Assembly (NCBI GenBank): GCA_006503475.1
Contig: RSEH01000046.1
Span: 1 to 64,000 of the forward strand
Length of the DNA stretch: 64,000 bases
Reading direction: 5' to 3'
From: Stentor roeselii
Lineage: Eukaryota > Ciliophora > Heterotrichea > Heterotrichida > Stentoridae
Below, in pieces: positions 29,573 through 43,300 of the stretch. The notes under the pieces were generated by a model that saw nothing but the letters and a program-made list of their open reading frames with translations, did not search any database and was not told the DNA's origin. The position numbers and the translations under genes are program-made. The first letter of the stretch is position 1; each line of letters begins with the position of its first letter.

Positions 29573-31291
29573 ATGTCATCCAAGTCTTACAATTCTGAGC
29601 TGCGCTGGTCCAACTTATCAGTCTTCACAAAAGAGTCAAAGCACAATCCAAGCAAAGCAATTTTGCGAAAATCTGAAGGCCTAGCTCGTCCAGGTCAGTT
29701 TTTAGCGATCATGGGTCCATCAGGAGCTGGAAAGACGACCCTTCTGAACTGCTTGAGTGGAAAGCATCAGAGTACAATAAAAGTGGCTTCAGGGCAAGTT
29801 TTGATAAACGGTCATCAGATTGACTCAGTCGACTACAGGTCAATGATCGGTTTCGTTCCACAGGACGATGTCTTACTTGAGTCGATGACTGTCAGGGAAA
29901 CTCTTGACTTTTCTGCTAGTCTCACTATGGATCTCACTTGGGATGAAAGGCAAAAAGTAGTGACTAAGTTGATTGAGGAACTTGGACTCACTGCTTGTGA
30001 ACAGTCTTTTATTGGGGGAAAAGTGATGAGAGGCATTTCGGGAGGGGAAAGGAAAAGGGTTTCTATTGGAGTTGAAATGATTTTTAACCCTACTGTATTG
30101 TTTTTAGATGAACCCACCACTGGGCTTGACTCGTTTAATTCTTTGAATATTGTTGAATTGCTGTCCAAGATGGCTAAAACCAAGGGAAGCACAATAATTG
30201 CGACAATCCATCAACCAAGCTCTAAGATCCTAACGAAAATAGACAGATTACTACTTCTCAGCTATGGAAACACAATCTACATCGGAAAAACATCAAAAGC
30301 AGTAGATTATTTCAAAGAAATCGGTTTCCCAATAAAACCTAACTACAACCCAGCAGATCATTTTCTCGAAGTTTTAAGTGACCCTAAATTCACAAGTTTA
30401 GAATACCGTCAAAACCTAAGCGAAAAAGGCAATAAGTGCAGTTTGGCAGACACTATAATAGAAACTCCAAAAACTCACATCCACATTTCCTTTATAATTG
30501 CCCTCGCATACCTAGTGAAAAGAGACTTTCGCCACATAATTCGAAATCCAATAATAATGCGAGGTCAAATACTGAAACTCATTGTTTTATTTTCGCTTTG
30601 TTCCATGACATTCGGTGATCTCGGCACATCAATCTATGACATGAACGACAGATATGGAGCACTTTTCCTTCTTTCCAACAACATCATAATGGACTCAGTG
30701 TTATCCACGGCGCCTGTTTTTCAAAGTCACAAGGCAGTCTTTTATCGTGAAAACTTTAACCGGAAGTACTCGTCGCTGCCTTTTATTTTGAGTTTTATCA
30801 TCACTCGCCTGCCAAGCGAAATTTTGATTTCTTGTGGGTTGTATGGAGGATCTTATTATATTATTGGATTCAATCCTGAAGTTTCACAGTTCTTTAAAAT
30901 GCTTCTTGTTGCCTTTCTTGGGTCATTTGCTGCTGGGTCTTATGGACTGCTTGTTTCGGTTATTTCTCCTACTATGGAAGCAGCTTCGGCTTTAGCTCCA
31001 CTTTTTATTGTGCCTTTTATGATGTGTGGAGGGTATATTGTTAGCTTTGATAAGATTCCTGAGTGGTTTATCTTGCAATATATTTCACCTTTTAGGTATG
31101 TTTTTGAAACTACTATTAGGATTGATATTCATGATAACCCTGATATTAATAGACAGGTTGCTGAAGTTGCTATTGAGAACTTGAAATTGCCGGAAGGGTA
31201 TTCAGAAAGTATCTACATCCTCCTCGGCATAGGAATTAGTATAAAACTCCTAAGTATCCTCATTCTCCACATCCTCAGCAAAAAACAATAA
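29573..31291 (+). CDS. ABCG-type half-transporter (copy 1), 572 aa
   Basis: The NBD precedes the TMD, the ABCG (White/WBC) order. The Walker A motif GPSGAGKTT is at residues 48-56, the Q-loop GFVPQDD near 100, the signature ISGGERKRVSIGVEM near 160, Walker B VLFLDEPTTGLDS near 180, and the switch His in ATIHQPSS. Six membrane helices occupy about residues 310-570, with the typical PFMMCGGYIVSF and SPFRYVFE segments. Such half-transporters dimerise to move lipids, sterols or xenobiotics across membranes. The substrate cannot be inferred. It is a close paralogue of the gene at 45618-47339. It converges on the dynein gene, with 16 nt between the stops. The start is the ATG at 29573, which fits its paralogue's N-terminus. 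Confidence 0.95.
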   Translation: MSSKSYNSELRWSNLSVFTKESKHNPSKAILRKSEGLARPGQFLAIMGPSGAGKTTLLNCLSGKHQSTIKVASGQVLINGHQIDSVDYRSMIGFVPQDDVLLESMTVRETLDFSASLTMDLTWDERQKVVTKLIEELGLTACEQSFIGGKVMRGISGGERKRVSIGVEMIFNPTVLFLDEPTTGLDSFNSLNIVELLSKMAKTKGSTIIATIHQPSSKILTKIDRLLLLSYGNTIYIGKTSKAVDYFKEIGFPIKPNYNPADHFLEVLSDPKFTSLEYRQNLSEKGNKCSLADTIIETPKTHIHISFIIALAYLVKRDFRHIIRNPIIMRGQILKLIVLFSLCSMTFGDLGTSIYDMNDRYGALFLLSNNIIMDSVLSTAPVFQSHKAVFYRENFNRKYSSLPFILSFIITRLPSEILISCGLYGGSYYIIGFNPEVSQFFKMLLVAFLGSFAAGSYGLLVSVISPTMEAASALAPLFIVPFMMCGGYIVSFDKIPEWFILQYISPFRYVFETTIRIDIHDNPDINRQVAEVAIENLKLPEGYSESIYILLGIGISIKLLSILILHILSKKQ

Positions 31292-31307
31292 CCATAATCA
31301 ACTAACC

Positions 31308-34300
31308 TTAATTATCAATACTAAGCAACAAAGCAGTTCCTCTCTTAATCCAAAACTCCTGTCCATAATCTCCACTTTTCAAGTCAATATAAAACATGAA
31401 GCTAGGTCTTTCCCGAGTGCCTTCCCTAACCGGGTAATAATAACAAGGACTTGAATAAACATTGGTCTTCGCTTTTTTCTTATCCTTTACCGGTTTAAAG
31501 TGAATATTCGGCATGGGCCAGTAAAGTTCCATAGGTTCAGGTTCGCACAAGCACTGTCCTTCTAAGTTCCATTTAGCGCCTTCCAAGTACAACCCGCTGA
31601 CATAAGCTCCTTCTTTCGGGGGTACTAAATTCTCATCATCAGTTAAAATCAAATGGTCCATACTAAGAGAATCAATCGAGCAAGGCTTAGCCGCTGCTGT
31701 TTGCTGTAAAAGTGCAGTAGTGAACCCAGTAGGATAAGTAAATCCTGAAATCCAGTAAATCAAAGGATTCGTGGTAGTTGCCCAGGACTTCAACTGATCA
31801 GTCCTCGCCCTTAAATCTCGAATCCAGCTTGCCAAGGGCTTGATACTCGCATAGGCGAAAAGCCAGCTAGTAGGCACTCTTCCTAAAGACAGACTATGCC
31901 CAGCTTTTTCCAGTTCTTCAGACATTAACTGAACCCCAGCATATCCAAGTTGAAGATCAACCAAACACTGCCGGGTGTACTTTAAAAGTCGATTGTATCT
32001 TGTAATCTCTTGAATCAAAACAATCTTCAAAGGACTTGAGTCACGTTTCCATCTTTCCTGGACTTCTTCAATATTAAAGGGTTCAGGTATTTTTTCAAGT
32101 AGTTCTTCACAGATCAGTTTTCCTTTCTCTTCAACTGACTGCTTTCCTGATACTGCAGTTTGAGGACTGAGAGTTAAAATCGCGTCGAGCAGGTCTCTTG
32201 TGTCAAGGATTTGAGAAGCGATTTGTGCGTTGACGTGTTGACCGAAGGCTTCAGGGCGGTCGATTTGTGCGAAGTTTTTAATGGCTTTGATGTAAAAGAC
32301 TGCTGGGTTAGGGTTTTCTTGAGGAGGTTTATAGTTGGTATCATCAGGAATGACGTACATTGGACTGTTTTCAACGAGTTTGTATTTCAGTTCATCCACT
32401 ACTTTGTTATTAAAGCATTCCTCAGCATAGACCATGAGCAGTCGTCGGTCTTTATCGTCAGTGACTCTTCCTCCATAGCTGACCTCAGCAATCAAGTATC
32501 GAAGTGCATCCCAAGGGAAGTTCTTCATGTCGATCTCCATTTTATCTCCTTCTTCACGGAAGCCCAGGTACTTTGCAAGAATATTTTCACTTACTTCCCA
32601 GTCACTGTCGTTAAACGAATAAACCACGTTCCACCCTAAAGACTTAAACTTTTTCCTTTCAACGAGAATTGAATGGAACCAACAAAGTGAGAAAAGAAGT
32701 TTTTTGTACTTCGAAGTTTCTGCTACTCTTGAGTAGTTCTTCTCAGTGATTTGGTTGTAAAGACGCAACATGTTTGACTTTATTCCTTTTGGAGGCTCGG
32801 TTGTTACTTTTACACATCTTTGGAGAATTGATATTGGGAAACGAGGGTGAGGGTCACTTGAAAGCCATAAACGGAAGTCTTCGTTTGGGTTTCTTCGCAT
32901 TAGGGTTTCGAGAAGTTCTTCAAGAGCTGGCATCCAACTTATTGCTAAGTGACAGTTTGCGAGAAAGACCCAGAAACCTTTTTCTACTGCTTCTGTTAAA
33001 GCTTTTTGAGCTTTTATGTCTTGTCCACGGCCTAGAGGGATTATTTCGAGGTCTTTTTCTTTTGAGATTGCTAAAGATGTTAGTTGGGGTGCTGGGTCTA
33101 CACCTGGAGATAAGACAAACATTATTGGCTGGGTTGGCTTGCTGAAGTCTTTGTAAAGGTCATCTAGGATTAGAGTTGGAGATTCGATGTATTCTGGTGC
33201 GAGGTTCGCAGCCACATAAGAAGAAACAGCAAACAAGACACGATCAGGTCTCAAGCACCTAAGCAGTACAATTTTCCTCAAATCATCAGCCTTAGCATCC
33301 CACTCCCCAGGCAAGTGTTCATTTTCAGGTTCCGAAGTTTGAAACCATCTTTTCCATTCCTTGCGACTAACAATCATAGACCCTTCAATTCCTTGAAAAG
33401 TTGGAATAGTCCTTTCAAGTTCCGTGATATTATCCCACATTTCCTGAATAATCCAATCAGGATCCGGGTTAGCAGCACGTTCGACTTCTCCAATGACGAC
33501 TCCTCCATTCAAAAAGAATGAATATTCCTGAAGGTTTATTTTATTCTCAAGTTTCAGCAAAGCAACGCACATCATCAAAGAAAGTAAAAGTTTGTGACGT
33601 TCGAAAAGTGCCCTGCATGTGCTCGTGTAAACGGCGTACATGTGGAACTTGTCGAGCATCGCGATACGGTCGGGAATCGAGTCCCAGACCATGTTTTTTT
33701 CTTTTGATTTTATTATTGAGTCACGGAAAAGCTCCACGTAACTTTCTAGGGAAAATTGGTACATTGGGTCAACGAAGTTTAAATTTGCTAATACGAAGTA
33801 AAAGACGGAAGCTTTTGTAGCACATGGACGGTAGTTTTCTCGTAAACCGTCGATTTTACGGATGTTGCTTTCCGATAATTCTAGCTCTTGTTTTAGCTTT
33901 TCTCCGGTTTCTTTTATGGAGTGTAAGGTGTTGATTAGGTTCTCATCGTCGAGAAGGGACCCTGTCGAGTTACTGAGTCTATAAAGAATTTCATCTTCCT
34001 TTTCCACAAGTTCCTTATTTTTACTAGCAATCGATATAACCAAAGAATTCTTATCAGTTTCAAGTTTCGGGTCCTCTTCACTAACAAGAATCCCTAAAAG
34101 TTGTTCTTCAAGTCCAGACTCCTTGACCTGAAAGTTAACAATCGTGAGTTTCGTAGAAATCTCGGGAGTATAATGCGGGTTAGACATACGAGTAGTAAGA
34201 TAAAGTTTGAAATTGAAATTATAAGCAATTTCCTTTTCTCCCAATTTAATCGCAATAGTTTTTCCAGTCTTTTTGATCGATTTTTTCAAGATAGGGTCAA

Positions 34301-37300
34301 GACTAGGGTCGATTTCTTCTTCAATATCCTCAAGCAAGACACAAAGTCCATTTCGAATGGCTTCTTCCATGATAGCCATGTACTTTTTCTGAGGATTTAC
34401 GACTTTGATATCAGGATGATGCCTTTTAATCCAAGTATTTGCTTGATGCTGAGGGTCGATCATAAGTGGCCATCTTTTTGACTTAAGACACAAGATTGCG
34501 TTTTCAATTGAGAACTTGTCAGTCGGTAGTTTTTTCAAGTTCCAGTCACGGATTTCAGTGGGAGTCGACATGAATTCAGTGAAAGTAAATTCAGGGATTA
34601 TAGGAATCTGCTTCTTTTTTACAAGCGGAATCCACTTTTTCTCAATCAGGTCTTCACGGTACTTACTGGTGAACGGGCCGTTGTACGCGAGGAACCCAGC
34701 ACTTATCAAGCAGCCTCCAGGCAGTTTCAAGTAAATCTCTTCAAATCTAATCAAAGAAGCTTCCCATCTGATTCTTTCACTTCCCAAGCCACTTACAAGT
34801 TTTTCAGCTCTTTCAAGTTTTAACTGAAGATCTTTTGCCTGATCTTCATAAATTTTTTTCTCTTCTTCTTGTTCTTTAAGTTGTTTATCAAGCATTTGAA
34901 TAGTTTCTTGAAGTTCTTTTAAGTTATCAGCGAGTTCTTGTAATTTTTCTTCCATTCTGTGAAGATTTGCTTGAAGGTTTTTAACGATTTGTCTTTTTGG
35001 TTCGACTTCTCTAAAGATTTTTCCATAAGCTTCAAGTGCATGGACCCATTTGCAAAGAGCCATGGCAGCGACTGAGACAGTTTCAAGAGCTTTTGGTGAA
35101 AAGTCAGGAGCTTGTGTGTAAGTTTCTAGTTTTTTAAGGATTTTGTTCGGAATTGAGTCTTTGTCGTAGTTTTTAATTCTAGACATGAAGTTAGGGTCGT
35201 TTAGTTCTTTTTTCATATTGGCCCAGGTGGACTTCTCACCGACTAAAATGATCATCACAGCCATCATCACCTTTTCCACAAGAGGAGGAGGCGACACGTA
35301 GCCTTTAATCTCAGCAAGTTCCTTCTTGTCTAACTTGTCTAAAGCTTGTTCAGCTTCCAAAAGCGCCGGCATCGCTTTATTCAAATCGATCTGAGCGTCA
35401 AGTGCAACAGCTTCCATAGACTTATGTTCTTTTTCAATCTCCTCTCTTTTATGTTCCATTTCCTTCTGATTTCTATCAGCTTTAGTCTGCTCTTGATTAA
35501 CTTGAGTCATCAGGTCTTCACATTGTTGTTGTTTTTTCGAGACTTCAGTTTTAGTGATTTCGAGTTCTTTACTCATTTTTTCAACTTGGCTTTTCGCTTC
35601 TTCTAGTTTTCCAAGTCCATTTTTGAATTTATTTGCAGAGTCGCCGATTTCCTTTTGTTTCTTTTTGAGAAGTTCTACGAAGCCGGTGACTACGTCGAGG
35701 TAGTGAGTGGGAGTCACGTAGTAAGGACGGCGAAGTTCCAGAAGCATCTCTTGAGTGGCTTTAGTGACGTCTAAGTGCATTGTAGAGAAAATATCGCAAA
35801 TTGCTAGTTTTATGGAATCTTTGAAGTCAAGTTCTTCTTTTGTGTATTTGACTGCTACTTCGTATAAGGCTTCTTCTGGCCAGGGCATGAACCAGTTGAT
35901 TGTCGTGTTGTTTATAAGACCTGGGTAGACTCGGCAGTAGTCACGGAATTTCGACCCTACTGGAGAAATGCAGAAGCAAACATGGAGATTTTTCTTAACT
36001 CTTTCCAGAAAAAGACTGTAAAGAGACTCATTGTTATCTGGACGTTTCAGTTTCTTTGCGATTTTTTTCATGCTTTCTCGAATGTCTTTCAGTTCGTCGT
36101 TGGTGTAGATGTTTGGAACTTCTCCTGAAGATAAGATGTTGTTTACGTCTTCCAAGAATAACTCGTCAACCACGTCATTATCTGAAAACATAAAAACAAC
36201 TGGTTTGTCCTGGTCTCCAGTCGTTCTTTTAATTTTCTTGATATCTTCTCTGAACTCAGTGAGTTTATAATTTTTATTTAATTCAAGTTGCACAATTTCA
36301 TACCCAGCTGTAAAAGCAGCGAGTCTTGAAAGCGAATGTCTTCCACTTCCTCCAACGCCAACAAGTAAAGCATGTCCACATTCCTGTTTGAGAATTCTAT
36401 GAATTTTACAGAGATAGACAACAGCTTCTCTAAAAAGTACTAAATTCATATGTAAATGTTTTGGAACTGAATTATACTCAACAAGTTTTCCTTCAAGACA
36501 AGTTTTTAACTTGTCATAACTTTCAACCAAGTCATAAACATTCGTCCCGTCAGTCCTGAGGTCTTCTCCAATGAACAGCGGGTCGATGAAGACTTTTCTA
36601 TCAGGAAGAGTCATCGGCAAACAGCACTGTTCGTAGTTCATTCCCATTGCCTGAAGCTGCTCATCAAGCTTATCTTTGATCTTCTGCTGGTCAAAGGCAT
36701 TTACCATTCGATCATGAAAGATTCGAAGACATTCATGCACCCAGAGCTTAACAAGACTTTCTTTGCTATCATGATAGTTCTTATCCGCTTTGTACATCCC
36801 TTGGAACACCCTGGAAATATCTCTCATATTAAAAACATAATGAGACTTAGAAGGTATCGGCAGAAACTCTTCTTTTATTTTATGATAAAGACTTATCGTC
36901 GCATTTGTAAAGATCTCTGCTAATGACTTGACCTCTTCATCAAAATCTGATAAATGATGTGAAATAATTGTGAAGTAAATTCGACGCATTTGGTTATCAT
37001 CTGGATTTGTGAAGTTAATCAAAGAAAAATGACATTGGACTCGCTGAGATATCTCCGCCCGCCCCCCGCCAGGGGGGCCCATCGCAGCGACCATCTGAAC
37101 GTCTTGAATCGAAAGGGGCAGTTGTTTTTTCCTGTCATACCAAAAGCCGTAGTCAGCCCAGGCCCTTAAGAGTTCCAAAGGAGGCTGTGAGCCGTACTCG
37201 TCTTTTCGAGGCATGTTCAAGTCATCTACGAACATCACACATCGCTTGTTGGGAGGAGGAGTTCTTTTGTTTGAAATACTTTTTTCTAAACTGTTCTCGA

Positions 37301-40300
37301 TTATATCTTGAGTCTTCTCTGATGATGTCTGACCTGAAAAGTTGATGATGAAGTAAGTGAAGGCGGTTTCGTCTAAGGTTCCTAAGAGACCTGTTTGGAT
37401 TAAAGCAGTTTTACCTGTGCCAGTACTTCCTACGGCTAATGCGTGGGTCTTGTTGCGAACTAAACCTTTTAGAATTTCGAGTGAACGGTATGTGTCGACT
37501 GTTGTTATCAGGATCTTTGAGAAAGGGGTTCCTGGGTTTATTGTTGGCTTTACTGATAACTTTTCTGCCCAGGGAATCCATTCTTTTTTCTCGCTTGAAA
37601 CTAGGTAGTCGTAGATTATTCCTGAATGAGGGAAACCGCTCTCAATGTCTCGCACGCATGTGTCGATTATGTCACGACCTGCCTCATCTACTGATCCACC
37701 AATAGACCAGAGCATTGCGAAAACAAACCATTTTTCCAGCAAGAGCCAATACGCATCTTCACCTTTATCAAGATCAGCTCCAGTAGCGAAGGCATCATAC
37801 AAGTTAGTAAGCGAGATGACACTATTAATAACCGTGATAGGGACCGGTTCCTTGCATTGCAATCTTTTAGTTTCCATGACCCTGACAGCATACTTATTAA
37901 ACATTTCAAGTAAAAATCCAGCAAGTTCCTTTTCCTTCTTCTGCAGCCAGCTCATTAAATAAGGAAGATGTCCTTGTTCCTTGACATCCAAATAAATCAT
38001 TCCAGCTCTTGAAACAGTTGCAGGACTAGCGACAGCTAAATTTTCCACTTCAAACAAAAGTCTGACATTAGGAGGTAAAGCAATTCTATCTCCATTCACA
38101 AGTGTAAGCAATTTATTATCATCCAGTACCGAGTTCATACTTTCAATCCACTTGGTATCAACAGGTCCATCAAGTACAAACCATTTACTTTCCGGTCCTT
38201 CCTCTTCACAGATCTGTTTCATAATAGAACTTAAAATACCATCATGCCATTCTCCAGAAGTATCATACCATCCATAAATTTCTTTCACAGTAATCGACTT
38301 AGGATTTAAAATCCTGACTTTTACCTTGTTAAACCCTGGAGTCCCCTTCTGAGCTAAATCTTTCACAGCTTCTTTCAAAGTCTTCCACGTGGTACTTTTA
38401 CCTGAAAGTGCCTGACCAACAAGCATGTTACCATGTCGAGTCCTTTTACTATCAAACAACTGCATACATTTTCTAATAATCATATCAGTTTCTTGCAATC
38501 CCTGATTTTTCAGTTCCGTGATAATCGCGGATTTCAACAAACTCGATTCATTCTCAGGAAGTTCAACTCCAGCGAAAGTGCCTTTCAACAATGCTAAAAA
38601 GAGGTCAACATCTTCAGTGACAAGTTTCGGAATATTCATATCATAAAGTGCTTTCATTAGCAGAAGTTCTTCATCTAAAGCAGGAGATTCACGTTTTATA
38701 CCTCCAGCTAAAGTTAAAACTGACTTCAAAGCTCTCATTCCAAAGTCATAATGGTCTTGTTTTGACAGCTGTTGAACCATAAGGCTATAAAGAGTGACCA
38801 TTTTCTTACTCAACATTCCTCCTTTCTCGAAACCTTCAGACAACAGCATAATTTCAGAGATAAGTTGCAAGTCTGCACTCATCATCGATATCGGCCTGAA
38901 AAGAGACTTCAGGTTATCCGGAAGGTCTGAACGTCCTGCGTAGTTCGGGTTCATCGTCACGAAGATGCCGCAAGTCGCGTTTAAAGAAATAGTCGAGCCT
39001 TCAAACATGAATTGTTTCTTGTTCTCTTTAATTGCGCTTTGAATTTTAGAGATTTGCTGAGCGACAACGCTTAGAACTTCCACCTCGATACGGTTGAACT
39101 CGTCTAAACAGCCCCAGGCTCCTGACTGGGCGAAACCGGAGAATAAACGCCCGAGACTTGAAAAGTCGAGGGATTCTGAACAGTTGATCACGATCACGAA
39201 CTTTGCCATGTTTTTTCCTAGGTCTTTCACGGTTTCGGTCTTTCCCGTACCTGCTGGACCTTGTGGAGCTCCTCCTCGTTTCATGTGAAGAGCGGTTGTC
39301 AGGGTCATGTAGCATCTGTCTGTTAGAGGAGTGACGACCAGTCTTCCATTATTCCCCTGATACTCATACCCATATTCAAAGCAAGTATTCGTCTGATTAA
39401 CAGTACAAGTCCAAGACTCCTGATCAGAGTCATTTTTTTTATCAAACCTAAGCTGTTGCATCCATTCAAAGTCCTTAGCACTGACAACATTCTTCTCAAT
39501 AAGTTTCACAAGTACTTCCCTGGCATGTTGTTCAATAGTAATAAGTGCAACAAGTTTATTCCTTTCAGTATCGACCCTAGTTTCCCTGACATAATCAACA
39601 AGTCTAGAAACATACTTTCTCTGATTCCTAAGTTGGTCCTTCAAAGGGTTTTTCTTATCAGAGTCACTGGTGATTTTCTCTAAATTACTACGAGTTTCCT
39701 GAGTCCATTTAATTTGCCCTGAAGTGATAACAAGCTGCCCACCCCAGGGTCCTTGAATCCAGGGTTTTTTATCCTTCGATGATGTTTTTTTATAAGCTTC
39801 AATCAGTAGTTTTTTTAAAGTATTTTGCATCGATTTTTCCAGCTGGTCCAACCACTGCTCGACTTCACCTTCAGCAATGACCTTCGGGTTCAACTTGATT
39901 TCTTCTGAATCCGCTGCAATCATGTCAGTTATTTCATGAACTTTATGATTCCGTCCTCCTCTTTCACCTGCTTCAGGTCTTTTATAGTTTTCAGTCATTC
40001 TTAGTTTTTTGATACCTTCAAAGAGTTTTTTTACATGATTTTGAATTTCCAGAGGATTTTTACCTTGACCTAAGATATTTAACAGGTCGTCATCTGATAA
40101 AAAGTAAAACCTTGGAAACTTGCTTCTTTCCATGCTTAAAAACTGGTCAAGTCCTTTTTTCACCTTGTCCAGACCCGAGTTGATTTCAGTTAAAGTATCA
40201 TAAAACCCAGGATGTCCAAGAGCTTTAAGTGCATTAGGATTACTTTCAATTCTTTTCATTTCTTCCATGAACTTATCATTAGCTCTCATAAATTCACTTC

Positions 40301-43300
40301 TTTCTGAACTTAGCTGCTTTTTAGAGAACTCTTCCTGGTCCTTCCCGACAAAGATTGATTCAAGGTAAAGCCATTGTTTTTGAACCATGAGAAGTATCTC
40401 GATAGTGTCGTTGATTTGGCTTAATGTAAACTCCCATTTCGCGATGTCGTCATGGAAGGGCTCTGAGTGGATTTGAGACTTCATCGAACTTAAGGCAAGG
40501 ATGTTTTCTTCAAGGCTTTCAAAAATCGCGTCGGTTTGACGTAGTTTGAAGTAGTTGTCTTTGTAAGGAATCACTTCGAGCTCGAGGTTAAGCCAGGACT
40601 TTTCAATGTTCCGGATTGACTCCTCGATGTTCAGCTGCTGCTGGGCTCGGCTGAATAGTTCTGATATGTATTCAGAGTATTGGTGGAGACCTAGTCTCCA
40701 GATGTCTTCCATTGAAAAGTCGGACTCTTTTTCGTTGAATTGAAGTTTTAGCTCTTGTTTTAACTCGAACCAGTGACGCTCTTGAATCGCCTTGTGGGAT
40801 AGTTGACGGATCAATGGCATCGTGTTTAGGAAGATGTTTAAGGAGTTGCTTAAGGAGTTCCAGACTCCCCATTGTTTCATACTTTTTTCCAGTTCTTTCA
40901 ATCGATCAATAAATCCATTTCCAACATCAGTCATAATCTCTACTTTCAAATCCAGAAAACGAGTAGTCTTCCAAGTTTCCCACTGAGAGTCCCACTTAGC
41001 CTTTAAATCCCAAATTTCATCTAACAATTCAAGTTCCCTGTCCATTTCAGTGATATCTTCCAACTGATAAACCATCATCTTGAAGAGTTTAATTCCAAAC
41101 TGCATATTTTCCTCTCTTTCCTTTAAGGCCTGAGCCTTTCCTCTGAACTCATTGATGAGTTTTTTAGCATCTTGAGTGTTGAAGCTTTCAATGTTAAAAG
41201 GAGCTCCTTGTTTGAATTCATTATGAATTTCTTCTACTGACTTCGTATAGTCTCTCCAGGACTTTCCGACTTCTTTTTCAAATTCTTTGTAGCATCTCTC
41301 GAGTTTTACGCTGGCTACTTGCAGGGACTCCCTCCATTCTTTAAACTTGTTGTCAACTTCGTTCATTCTGCTTATTTCTTCTAAGGGGATTTGGACTTCG
41401 TTGTCTTTGAGCACGTCGTATCTTTTTTGAATTGGAGGAATTTCTCTTTCGATTTCGAATACTTTTGCTTGCATCTCTTGAAGCTTGTCTTGGTTTCTTT
41501 TTAGCTGGAAGATGTCTGATGGCTCTCGCGATAGGTACTCTTCGCTGGTTCTGAAAAGATCGTAGAGCGCGTTTAACTCTTCTCTGGCTATTTCGTTTAG
41601 CAGGTCAGTCATTCCAGTGATCCATTCCTGGCAGTACTTCTTAATAATTGACTGAATTTCAGTATTTTCAACCATAACGAACCCCATCGGCATATTATTT
41701 TTTTCATTATCAACCTCTCCACTAACCTTAGTATAATGATTAATATCTTCTCCAAAAGAAACCGCATCAGGTCGTTGTTCCTTCCTTCTCTTAAAATAAA
41801 GAATTTTACTTTTTTCCCAACATTTCGTATAATGTTCTCTTTTCCAAGTCTGCAACGAAGCATCAAGTGAGTCATGATTAGTTTTGATTCCTTTTTTAAT
41901 ATGTTTCATAGTCTTCGAAATATCAGGATCATTATCCTTGAAAGGCGGAACACATTTATCCTCATCATCAACAAGTCTCTCCTCTTCCGGCCTGTTACTT
42001 CCAGTCAAAGCTCCTGCATTCATCAAAGCAGCAGGTGGAAGTTTATCGATTTTCATGCTTGTCGAGGCTTTTTTCATTTCAAACCTTTCACTGATCTTAA
42101 CAACAGACTTATTAATATCCAGTACTTTTTGAAGCACCCTGATAATCATATCACGCATCGCATCTCTTGAAGGTCGAAAGTCAACTCTTTGTTTCTGTTC
42201 ATCTAAAGTGACATGAAGGTAAAAAACTGGAGTGATTTCATTTCTTTCACCATTAATTGCCTTGTTCATTTCGCTTAAAGAGTGCTTCACAGCTCTTTTA
42301 AGACTTTCTTCGAGTTTCTTATCGATTTGGTGAAGGTAGACCTGCCATTGAGCCTGGACTATTTCCATGGATTGAGTCGCTGATTGGAATTTTAGGTCTC
42401 CACTGTTGAAGATGTCGTAAGTTTTTTTTACCAGGTCTGTGATTTCTTCGCAAAGGCCGATTATTTGAGGAACTACTGAGTCTAGATGTTCATTTTGCTT
42501 CTTTTCGAACTCGTCGATTTCGTAGACTGTTTTACGGTTTAGACTGATCAGACTGATTCCTGAGATTTCCTCGCATTTCAGGTATAGTTTTTCTGTGTAG
42601 GACTTGTAAAGGTAAACCTTGTCTAGACAGTCTGTGCATTGCTTTCTCCAGTCTTTTATTGTGGTTTCAACTATTTGTTTCTTGCTCCAGTCGTATTGTT
42701 TTGACCATCCAGGTTTCAGTTTATTTGTCAAGTAATTCAAATGGAGTTCAAAGAGTTTCTTTTCATCTTCATCAAGAACATTCATGATATTATTGTAGTC
42801 CTTTACCACAAGTAAAATATTTTCTTTTATTATTCTGAACTCCTCTCGAAAACTGGTAACTTCATGGACCTCAGAAGGAATATTTATTCCAAAAGGCTGA
42901 AGTTTTTCCCAACATTTAACCTCAGCTACCAAGTTCATCAAATTTTTATCAAAGTCGCTGGAAATAGTGCCTCCAGGTCCTTGAGTTAAGATTTTTGAGT
43001 CAAGAGTTCCGAGATTAGTCGCTTTTACTTCATCGTCTTTTGCCATGACTCTTCTTTTCATTAACTTGTGAAGACCTTCTTTTCCCATGTCTTTGATTTT
43101 TTCGTCCCATTTACTTCGAAGTTGGTTGATGTTGCTTTTCAGTCTTTCGTGAGTTTCTTCGTATTTCTTGTAAACTTCTTCTTTTCGTTTTAAAGCTGCT
43201 TCATCTGAGATGAATGTTAATTGGTCGAGTTTTAGTTTTTGTTTTTGGATACGACCGATTAGAGCACGTAGCCAAAGAGCGTTTCCTCCGAATTCTGGAT